Shown here piece by piece: positions 1-5,446 of a stretch of DNA of 5,446 nucleotides (position 1 is the stretch's first letter; the number at the start of each line of letters is the position of its first letter). A model generated the notes under the pieces. That model saw nothing but the letters and a program-made list of their open reading frames with translations. It was not told the origin of the DNA and searched no databases. The position numbers and the translations under genes are program-made. This stretch comes from Acidimicrobiia bacterium (GTDB taxonomy: Bacteria > Actinomycetota > Acidimicrobiia > IMCC26256 > PALSA-555), in the NCBI GenBank assembly GCA_022865365.1, contig JALHSW010000041.1, positions 1-5,446 of the forward strand, written 5' to 3'.

Positions 1-1428
1 AACTGCGGTGTGACGTTCGCGCCGGTGCGGCCCGACGATCACACGTATCTCGCCGAGATGATGGAGTCGGTCGAGGACATCCCGGCCGCCAGCATCCTCG
101 ACGGTCTGCCGTGGAGCTGGCGCACGTACGGCGAGTACCTCTGGTGGCTCGATGACGCGCCGAAGGGCGTGAACATCGGTGGCATGGTCGGGCACACCGC
201 GTTGCGCTACTACGTGATGGGCGACGCCAGCCTCGAACCCGACGTCGTGCCGACCGACGACGAGCTGACGGAGATCACGGGGCTCGTCGACGAGGCACTC
301 GGCGCGGGCGCCCTGGGCTTCTCTTCGTCGCGCACCCTTCGCCACCGCGTCCCCGATGGACGCTTCGTACCGGGAACGTTTGCCGAGGAACGTGAGCTCC
401 TCGCGGTCGCCGACGTGCTCGCGCGTCACGGCCGGGGCGTGTTCGAGGTCGCGCCCCGCTTCGACGGCGACGGACCGGCCGAACCCCGAGTGGAGTCCGA
501 GCTCGCGTGGATGGAGCAGGTCAGCCGCCGCTCGGGTCGTCCCCTCACGTTCAACCTGTCGCACGCGTGGGACCAGGGCGAGCATTGGCGCCATGCGATC
601 GATCTCGCCCGTGCGGCCAACGGGCGCGGGGCCCGGATCCGGCCGCAGACCACGCCGCGGTTCATCGGCGTGCTGACCGGGCTGGTGCATCGCACGCCGT
701 TCGAATCCCATCCGGCCTGGCGGGCGCTGCAGCCGCTCGCGCTCCCCGAGCGGGTCGCGGTGCTGCGTGACCCGGGACGGCGCGCCGAGCTCATCGAGCA
801 GGCGAAGGACGACCACGCCGGCCTCGACCGCTTCTACGTGCTCAACGCACCCGACGGGCTCGCGCGCTACGAGTGTCGTCCCGAGGACTCGCTCGTCGCG
901 ATCGCCGACCAGCGCGGCGTGTACCCGGTCGAGGCATTCGTCGACCTCGCCCTGGAGACCGACGGTGCGCTGCTGCTGTCATGGCCGCTGCTCAACCAGA
1001 GCGTCGACGCGATCGGCGAGATGCTCCAGGCGCCCGAGATCCTGATGGGTCTCGCCGATGCCGGTGCGCACGTCGGCCAGACCATGGACGCCAGCGCGCC
1101 GACCTACCTGCTGACGTACTGGGTGCGCGAGAGAGAGGCCCTCACGCTCGAGGACGCGATCCGCCGGATCACCTCCGACACCGCATCGACCTTCGGCATC
1201 CCCGATCGCGGCGTCGTACGCCCGGGCGCGTTCGCCGACCTCAACGTCATCGACTGGGACGGGCTCGCGCTCCCGGTTCCGGAGTACCGCCACGACTTCC
1301 CGCACGGCGCGGGGCGCTTCGCCCAGGGTGCCCGAGGCTACGACGCCACGATCGTGAACGGCGAGGTGTTCATGGAGCACGGGGAGCACACCGGCGTGCT
1401 CGCCGGCACCCTCATCCGCGGCACCTGA
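1..1428 (+). CDS. N-acyl-D-amino-acid deacylase-type amidohydrolase, 5'-truncated by window
   Basis: This is the C-terminal 475 residues of a metal-dependent hydrolase of the amidohydrolase superfamily, closest in character to N-acyl-D-amino-acid deacylases (COG3653-like), which cleave N-acyl bonds of D-amino acids; the true substrate cannot be read here. The frame is open at base 1 and begins N-C-G-V; NCG is the family motif whose Cys is a zinc ligand in D-aminoacylase, so the gene starts upstream and the GTG at position 10 is not the start. The N-terminal HxH metal motif, normally some tens of residues earlier, is outside the window. Also visible are LSHAW (His at 562-564, a candidate ligand), LADAGAHVG (Asp at 1057-1059, the likely catalytic/metal Asp), and the C-terminal PGAFADLNVID strand plus IVNGEV, typical of the composite beta-domain. 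At the position where D-aminoacylases carry another His the sequence reads VFEVAPR. The protein looks cytoplasmic. It ends 30 bases from a convergent gene; regulation is not visible. Confidence 0.92.
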   Translation, partial: NCGVTFAPVRPDDHTYLAEMMESVEDIPAASILDGLPWSWRTYGEYLWWLDDAPKGVNIGGMVGHTALRYYVMGDASLEPDVVPTDDELTEITGLVDEALGAGALGFSSSRTLRHRVPDGRFVPGTFAEERELLAVADVLARHGRGVFEVAPRFDGDGPAEPRVESELAWMEQVSRRSGRPLTFNLSHAWDQGEHWRHAIDLARAANGRGARIRPQTTPRFIGVLTGLVHRTPFESHPAWRALQPLALPERVAVLRDPGRRAELIEQAKDDHAGLDRFYVLNAPDGLARYECRPEDSLVAIADQRGVYPVEAFVDLALETDGALLLSWPLLNQSVDAIGEMLQAPEILMGLADAGAHVGQTMDASAPTYLLTYWVREREALTLEDAIRRITSDTASTFGIPDRGVVRPGAFADLNVIDWDGLALPVPEYRHDFPHGAGRFAQGARGYDATIVNGEVFMEHGEHTGVLAGTLIRGT

Positions 1429-1458
1429 GACCGCGCCCGGGTCGTCGGCCGAGGTCCG
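1429..1458. other. 30-base gap between convergent genes
   Basis: A short gap between two stop codons facing each other. It contains the 8-base palindrome TCGGCCGA (1445-1452) but no stem followed by a T-run on either strand, so no terminator is called. Confidence 0.5.
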
Positions 1459-2791
1459 TCAGCCGGCGGCCCAGAGATGCCACTCGCCGGGGACGCCCTT
1501 GAGCTCGCGCGAGCCTCGGTCGTCGAACTCCAGACCCGATCCGGTCACCAGATCCTTGACCGTGCTGGTCACGAGCACCTCGCCGGGGCCGGCCAGCGCG
1601 CCGACCCGAGCGCCGATGTGCACGCCGATCCCGGCGACGTCGTCGCCGCGGCGCTCGACCTCGCCCGTGTGCAGCCCGGCGCGCACCTCGATGCCGAGCG
1701 GTCGGACGGCATCCCCGATGGCGCGTGCCGCGCGCACTCCCCGGCCCGGCCCATCGAACGTCGCGAGCAGGCCGTCGCCGGTGCGCTTCACGACGACCCC
1801 GCGCTGCGCTTCGACGGCGCGTGCGGCCGCCACGTCATGCTCTTCGAGGAGCGTTCGCCACGCCTTGTCACCCAGCTCGGAGGCCCGGGCCGTCGAGTCC
1901 ACGATGTCGGTGAACAGCACGGTCATGAGCACGCGATCGACGTCGTCGTCGTGCCGCGCTGGTGCGCCGGTGACGAACTCCTCGATGGTGTCGAAGACGT
2001 CATCGTCGTCACCCGGGCGACCGGCGAAATGGAAGTCACCCGGGAGCTCGACGAGCTCGGCGCCCCGGATGTGCTCCGCGAGGTAGCGACCGTGGACCGC
2101 GGGCACGATCGGGTCGCCGGTCCGATGGACAACCAGGGTGGGTACGCGAACCGCACCGAGCGCGTGGCGGACGTCCATCCGCGTGTTGTGGCGCAGGATC
2201 GTGGCCGCGGCGCCCGGGGACGCGGTCTGACGTTCGTACCGCGCCCGGAGGGCGACGAGATCGTCGCCCGTCCCGCTCACGAACGGCTCGAGTGCCCGAC
2301 CGGTTCCCCACTTCGCGCGGACCTCCTCGATGAACATGTCGATGAACTCCTCGGGGAGCCCATCTTCGTAGTCCGGAGCCCAGAGCACTCGGGCGAAGGT
2401 TCCCCACAGCACCAGGGAGCGCACGCGCTCGGGGAACGACGCGGCGAAGAGCACGGCGAGCGGCCCCCCCCTCGGAGAGCCCGATGACCACGGCCGACTC
2501 GATCCCGGCCGCGTCGGCCACCGCGCGCAGGTCGTCCATGCGGTCCTCGGCACTGCCGGTGCCGAGCATCCGGTCCGAGCACCCGGTGCCCCGCTTGTCG
2601 AAGAAGACGAGGCGACCGATGCCAGAGAGGCGCTCGAGCAGCCGCCGGGTGGGAGGGAGGTCCCACATCAGCTCGACGTTCGACACGAACCCGGGGACGT
2701 AGAGCAGGTCGACAGGCCCGTCGCCCACCGTCTGGTAGGCGATGCTCAGCTCACCGCTCTGCGCGTACTGGGTCTCGGGGGCGGTGACCAT
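1459..2791 (-). CDS. alpha/beta hydrolase - adenylate/guanylate cyclase fusion, frameshifted at a C8 run
   Basis: A two-domain signalling protein: alpha/beta hydrolase (about residues 1-272) followed by a class III nucleotide cyclase domain (about 286-443), which would make cAMP or cGMP. The frame breaks at the C run 2464-2471; deleting one base gives a continuous 443-residue protein. Hydrolase motifs: DKRGTG near residue 65, nucleophile elbow GLSEGG with Ser106, candidate acid Asp226 (GDPIVP) and His254 (GDFHF). Cyclase motifs: FTDIVDST with metal Asp295, KRTGDG with Lys335 and Asp339 (second metal Asp), then VHIGARV with Arg395; the usual transition-state Asn is His391. The start ATG (2789-2791) is the first start codon after an in-frame stop at 2843-2845, and MVTAPETQYAQSG resembles family N-termini; no clear Shine-Dalgarno precedes it. 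No signal peptide or membrane segment is seen. It lies 110 bases after the exporter operon on the same strand. Whether the frameshift is real or a base-calling error cannot be told. Confidence 0.85.
2464..2471. other. C8/G8 homopolymer causing the frameshift
   Basis: Eight consecutive C's on the plus strand (G's on the coding strand). The codons before the break read G-L-S-E-G-G in one frame (residues 104-109). In the recorded sequence the next codons are GCC GCT CGC (A-A-R). With one G fewer they are CCG CTC GCC GTG (P-L-A-V), joining the downstream frame that runs without a stop to 1459. GLSEGG followed by PLA is what this hydrolase family normally has, so the run is one base too long relative to an intact gene. 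Confidence 0.9.
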
Positions 2792-2901
2792 CGCCCGGGA
2801 CCGTAGCGCCGACCGACGAGGCGCGCCGTCAGGATGCCGACCTCAGGGAGAGATGGCGCTCCTCGTCGCGTCCCTCGGCCCACCCTGCTCGTTGGTGTGG
2901 T
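2792..2901. other. 110-base gap between permease and hydrolase-cyclase genes
   Basis: No credible reading frame is seen here. The gap holds a long imperfect inverted repeat (2811-2872) and the leader of the hydrolase-cyclase gene. The leader immediately before that gene's ATG reads, on the coding strand, CTACGGTCCCGGGCG, with no purine-rich ribosome site. No convincing -10/-35 pair was recognised, although the gap is large enough for a promoter. Confidence 0.6.
2811..2872. repeat. imperfect inverted repeat, candidate terminator or operator
   Basis: The left arm CGACGAGGCGCGCC (2814-2827) pairs with the right arm GGCGCTCCTCGTCG (2855-2868), 13 of 14 positions complementary, around a 27-base loop. 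Three more pairs (2811-2813 with 2870-2872) extend the stem across one bulged base. It sits 30-90 bases beyond the permease stop and 20-80 bases before the hydrolase-cyclase start. Neither side has a T-run, so it is not a classical intrinsic terminator. It may be a U-less terminator or attenuator of the exporter operon, or a dyad bound by a regulator controlling the cyclase gene. The pairing is seen directly; the role is inference. Confidence 0.5.
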
Positions 2902-3759
2902 CTATTCCGTCTTGCCGAACAGCTGGATGGCAAGCGTGAGCATCGCGATGCCGAACCCGAGGGTGATGACGGCATCGGCCCAGAGCGGCACCACCCAGTC
3001 GAGGATCGTGAGCGGCGCGGCATCCGGCACCACGACGCGGCGAATCGCGTCGACCCCGTAGGTGGCCGGATTCAGGCGCGTGATGACGGCCAGCCAGTCG
3101 GGGAGCGCGTTGAGCGGGAAGATCGCACCCGAGAGGAACAGCATCGGCTGGAGGACGAGCGCCATGACCATCTGGAAGCTCTCCATGCGCTGCATGCGAC
3201 ACGCGATGACGATCCCGAACGCAGTCAATGAGAAGGCGAGCAGCAGCAGGAAGAACACCATCTCGAAGAAGCTGAGAACGGTGAACGAGACCCCGACGAT
3301 CGGGGCGAACACCACCAGCACGAGCCCCTGCGTGACCGCGACCGAACCGCCACCGAGTGCCTTGCCGAGCACGAGCGACGAGCGGGAGACGGGCGCGACG
3401 AGCATCTCGCGCATGAAGCCGAACTCGCGGTCCCAGACGATGGCGATCGCCGAGAAGAGGGAGGACGTCAGCACCGACATCGCGAGGATGCCGGGGAAGA
3501 GGTACTGCTGATAGCTGACGCCGGCGGCTCCCTGCGCCCCGATCGCGGCCTCGAGGCCGGCGCCGAGCACGAAGAGGAACAGGAGCGGCTGCGCGATTCC
3601 CGAGATGATGCGGGTCGGCATTCGAAACAGCCGGATGATGTCGCGCCGCCAGACCATGAGCATCGCCCGCACGTTGCGGACCACGGTCCCCTCGTGCCGC
3701 ATCTCGGATGAAGCGATGGTGGGCACGCTCGCGGGCACGGGAATGGTGGAGTCGGCCAT
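2902..3759 (-). CDS. ABC-2 type exporter permease, DrrB-like
   Basis: A 285-residue inner-membrane permease of the ABC-2 family, the partner of the ATPase encoded just before it; DrrB-type permeases export drugs, antibiotics or lipids. There is a cytoplasmic N-terminal stretch (1-50), then six hydrophobic segments at roughly 52-71, 87-108, 136-158, 162-186, 196-217 and 257-279. Between segments 2 and 3 lies the conserved cytoplasmic loop DREFGFMREMLVAPVSRSS (about 110-128) leading into LGKALGG, the hallmark of ABC-2 permeases. The PLNALPDWL and LNPATYGVDAIR stretches before the last segment are also typical. Length is normal for a half-size permease. The start ATG (3757-3759) has a GGAGA ribosome site six bases upstream, inside the end of the ATPase gene. 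It ends in TAG; the substrate cannot be predicted. Confidence 0.95.
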   Translation of the reverse strand: MADSTIPVPASVPTIASSEMRHEGTVVRNVRAMLMVWRRDIIRLFRMPTRIISGIAQPLLFLFVLGAGLEAAIGAQGAAGVSYQQYLFPGILAMSVLTSSLFSAIAIVWDREFGFMREMLVAPVSRSSLVLGKALGGGSVAVTQGLVLVVFAPIVGVSFTVLSFFEMVFFLLLLAFSLTAFGIVIACRMQRMESFQMVMALVLQPMLFLSGAIFPLNALPDWLAVITRLNPATYGVDAIRRVVVPDAAPLTILDWVVPLWADAVITLGFGIAMLTLAIQLFGKTE

Positions 3760-3762
3760 CGC

Positions 3763-4749
3763 CTATCTCCGGAACCCGCGGGTCATCGCGTTCATCTTGA
3801 ACTGGTCGTTTGCACCGGCTTCGGCGTCGCGGATGTCGCGGCCGGTGTACTCCATGAACACGTCGTCGAGGCTCGGGCGCCGCACGTTGACGTTGCGGAT
3901 GCCGACGGAGAGGTGTTCGAACAGCCGGGGAACGAACCCCTCACCGTCGGGAACGTGGAGGCGCAGTCCGCGGTCGGTGAGCTCGCCGTCGACGGAGAGC
4001 CCACGTGCGACCTGCTCGAGCGCCAGCGCGTCGTCGGCGGTCTCGATCGTGACCACGTCGGAGCCGATCGACGCCTTCAGCGCACTCGGCGTGTCGATCG
4101 CGACGATCTTGCCCTGATCGATGATCGCGATGCGATCACACCGCTCGGCCTCGTCCATGTAGTGCGTCGTGAGGAACATCGTCGTATCCTCGCGTTCACG
4201 CAGCGTGTCGACGTAGGCCCAGATGTGCGCCCGAGTCTGCGGGTCGAGCCCGATCGTCGGCTCGTCGAGGAAGAGCACACGCGGCGCGTGCAGCAGGCCA
4301 CGGGCGATCTCGAGCCGCCGCTTCATCCCTCCCGAGTAGAACCGCACCTGCTGGTCGGCGCGATCGGTGAGCCCGACCATCTCGAGCAGCGGCGCGGCCC
4401 GCTCACGCACCTGGCGCGGCGGACAGCCGTAGAGCACGGCGTGGAACTTGAGGTTCTCCGCGCCGGTGAGGTAGTCGTCGAGCGTGATCTCCTGGAACAC
4501 CAGGCCGATGCTCGAACGCACGGCTCCGGGCTGGGTCGCTACGTCGAACCCCGCGACGCGTGCCGCGCCATCAGACGGGGTGAGCAACGTGCAGAGGATG
4601 CTGATCGTGGTGGTCTTACCCGCACCGTTGGGGCCGAGGAAGCCGAACAGCTCACCGGGCTCTACCGAGAACGAGACGTCGTCGACCGCAGCAAAGTCGC
4701 CGAATCGCTTGACCAGGCTCTCGACCTCTACGGCCGGGGCGGTGCTCAC
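3763..4749 (-). CDS. ABC exporter ATP-binding protein, DrrA-like
   Basis: A 328-residue cytoplasmic ATPase that would power the adjacent ABC-2 permease. All nucleotide-binding elements are present in order: Walker A GPNGAGKTT (39-47), Q-loop Gln86 (VFQE), signature YSGGM (138-142), Walker B VLFLDEP (158-164), D-loop GLDP (167-170) and switch His196 (LTTHYMDEAE). The C-terminal extension, with RRPSLDDVFMEYTGR near 290-304, is the accessory domain of DrrA-type ATPases (DUF4162-like). The start is GTG at 4747-4749, giving MSTAPAVEVESLVKRFG, the expected N-terminus; it overlaps the stop of the upstream gene by four bases (GTGA) and has no strong Shine-Dalgarno of its own, so translation is probably coupled. 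Its TAG stop is three bases before the permease ATG. The family assignment is secure; the transported substrate is unknown. Confidence 0.97.
   Translation of the reverse strand: MSTAPAVEVESLVKRFGDFAAVDDVSFSVEPGELFGFLGPNGAGKTTTISILCTLLTPSDGAARVAGFDVATQPGAVRSSIGLVFQEITLDDYLTGAENLKFHAVLYGCPPRQVRERAAPLLEMVGLTDRADQQVRFYSGGMKRRLEIARGLLHAPRVLFLDEPTIGLDPQTRAHIWAYVDTLREREDTTMFLTTHYMDEAERCDRIAIIDQGKIVAIDTPSALKASIGSDVVTIETADDALALEQVARGLSVDGELTDRGLRLHVPDGEGFVPRLFEHLSVGIRNVNVRRPSLDDVFMEYTGRDIRDAEAGANDQFKMNAMTRGFRR
3766..3770 (-). promoter_or_regulatory. ribosome binding site of the permease gene
   Basis: The coding strand reads GGAGA, then TAGGCG, then ATG. The GGAGA lies six bases before the permease start and overlaps the last two Arg codons of the ATPase gene, whose TAG stop follows it directly. 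This fixes the permease start and implies translational coupling of the two exporter subunits. Confidence 0.75.
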
Positions 4750-5446
4750 TCGGACGGCTGGTCGAGGCTGCTGTTCGCGTTCGCGTAGTTGGCCCGGCAG
4801 ACGCCGTATCCGAAGAAGAACCCGTCGCGGAACGCGCGCAGACGTGCGAACGTGACATCGAGATCCTTGCGCACGCCCTGCGCCGCCGAGGAGTCGATGA
4901 AGGCCTCGACCGTCTCGTCGAGGTCGCCGGGCGAGAAGGCCACGGTTCCGCCCACCGTCTCACTACTGAGGAGCTCGTCGAACAACGCCTGGGCGAAGCC
5001 ACCGGTGTAGCAGTCGGCCCCAAGCCGTGCGTTGTCGGCGTTCTTCGCTACACCGGGGAAACCCTGCAGCGTCTGCACGTAGGTGGCGAACGGGTCGGCG
5101 AGCAGTGTGGTGACCCCGAAGTCACCGATGTCGTCGTAGACGTGCTGGAGATAGTCGCCTTCGAAAGCGAAGTAGCCGTCGTCGGGGCAGTAGAAGACGC
5201 TGTTCTTGATGTCGTTGCGCGACGGCGTCGAGCCACCGCACGCGGGAAGCTCGTCTTCGGACGCGCTCGAGTCGAACGAGTGCACGTCGTCGACCGACTG
5301 CTCCGGATAGAGCGGCTCGACCTGCGAGTAGAAGCTGTTCAGCATCTCGACGCTTGCTGGGATCACGTCCTTGGCCGGCGCATTGCCGCCGCCCGCCGCG
5401 TCCTGCTCGTCGGTGAATGGGATCTCGAACACGTCCGGGTTCGTGT
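4746..5446 (-). CDS. YpfJ-type neutral zinc metallopeptidase-like protein with degenerate active site, 5'-truncated by window
   Basis: The C-terminal 232 residues are visible; the frame stays open to the window edge (T-N-P-D before the GTG at 5430-5432), so the start, and any signal peptide, lie outside. The layout recalls the 'putative neutral zinc metallopeptidase' family (YpfJ-like, PF04228 from memory): PACGG then VFYCPDDGYFAF, then GDFGVTTLLADPFATYVQ, then ARLGADCYTGGFAQ, then FSPGDLDE and a terminal RLRAFRDGFFFGYGVC. In active members the third block reads like LAHExGHxVQ and the fourth like ELQADC. Here the HExxH is replaced by DPFAT (5082-5096) and the Glu before QADC appears to be Arg, while surrounding residues remain. 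This suggests a non-catalytic homologue. Four cysteines lie at 5238-5240, 5187-5189, 5010-5012 and 4797-4799, compatible with disulfides in a secreted protein. It ends PSE-stop, overlapping the ATPase GTG by four bases. Assignment rests on recalled motifs only. Confidence 0.72.
   Translation of the reverse strand, partial: TNPDVFEIPFTDEQDAAGGGNAPAKDVIPASVEMLNSFYSQVEPLYPEQSVDDVHSFDSSASEDELPACGGSTPSRNDIKNSVFYCPDDGYFAFEGDYLQHVYDDIGDFGVTTLLADPFATYVQTLQGFPGVAKNADNARLGADCYTGGFAQALFDELLSSETVGGTVAFSPGDLDETVEAFIDSSAAQGVRKDLDVTFARLRAFRDGFFFGYGVCRANYANANSSLDQPSE

Noticed and set aside
10..12. GTG as the start of the amidohydrolase
   Set aside because: The frame is open upstream and encodes N-C-G, a conserved family motif with a zinc-binding Cys, so the gene begins before the window.
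1417..1435. Small hairpin CGCGG/CCGCG spanning the amidohydrolase stop codon as terminator
   Set aside because: It has only five pairs, cannot be extended, and is not followed by a T-run; such stems are frequent by chance in this base composition.
1477..2487. 336-codon open frame on the plus strand opposite the hydrolase-cyclase gene
   Set aside because: It is a mirror of a well-supported gene. GC-rich codon bias keeps the opposite frames open, and its product shows no recognisable domain and is rich in low-complexity Arg/Ala/Asp.
1459..2553. Separate cyclase gene starting at the ATG near 2553
   Set aside because: The first ~30 codons of that frame are out of frame with the hydrolase and encode Arg/Pro/Ser-rich nonsense. 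The real coding in this frame begins right after the C8 run, so it is the second half of one frameshifted gene.
3913..4788. 291-codon open frame on the plus strand opposite the ATPase gene
   Set aside because: It lies antisense to a complete ABC ATPase with all motifs. Its translation resembles the usual antisense product of ABC ATPases (Asp/Arg/Glu-rich, no fold).
5430..5432. GTG as the start of the peptidase-like gene
   Set aside because: The frame continues open to the window edge with no stop, and there is no ribosome site. A secreted protein of this type should have an N-terminal signal that is absent here.

Overview
The window is GC-rich, densely coded DNA, probably from a high-GC actinobacterium. 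This is inferred from the strong G/C bias at third codon positions, the DrrA/DrrB-type exporter pair, and the single-protein fusion of an alpha/beta hydrolase with a class III nucleotide cyclase, an arrangement common in Mycobacterium-like and Acidimicrobiia-like genomes. No marker gene is present, so a finer placement is not supported. There are five protein genes and no RNA gene, mobile element or CRISPR array.

Layout: (1) Positions 1-1428, plus strand: the C-terminal ~475 residues of an amidohydrolase of the N-acyl-D-amino-acid deacylase / D-aminoacylase type. Its N-terminus lies before the window. (2) Positions 1459-2791, minus strand, convergent with gene 1 across a 30-base gap: an alpha/beta hydrolase fused to an adenylate/guanylate cyclase domain. 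Its reading frame is broken by one extra base in a run of eight C's (2464-2471). Removing one base restores a continuous 443-residue protein. (3) Positions 2902-3759, minus: an ABC-2 type permease (DrrB-like). (4) Positions 3763-4749, minus: its ATPase (DrrA-like). (5) Positions 4746-5446, minus, cut by the window end: a protein resembling the YpfJ-type 'putative neutral zinc metallopeptidase' family in which the HExxH zinc/catalytic motif appears to be gone.

Genes 5, 4 and 3 form a tight minus-strand operon. Gene 5 and the ATPase overlap by four bases (GTGA), and the ATPase stop is three bases from the permease start, with the permease Shine-Dalgarno inside the end of the ATPase gene. The ATPase and permease should form one exporter of unknown substrate. 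The pseudo-peptidase is probably a secreted or membrane-anchored partner or a passenger of that operon. The hydrolase-cyclase follows on the same strand after 110 bases that hold a strong imperfect inverted repeat, either a terminator/attenuator or an operator.

Most of the window is ordinary accessory metabolism and transport. The points that deserve attention are the apparently inactivated metallopeptidase coupled to the exporter, the homopolymer frameshift beside the hydrolase nucleophile, the His-for-Asn change in the cyclase, and the intergenic inverted repeat.
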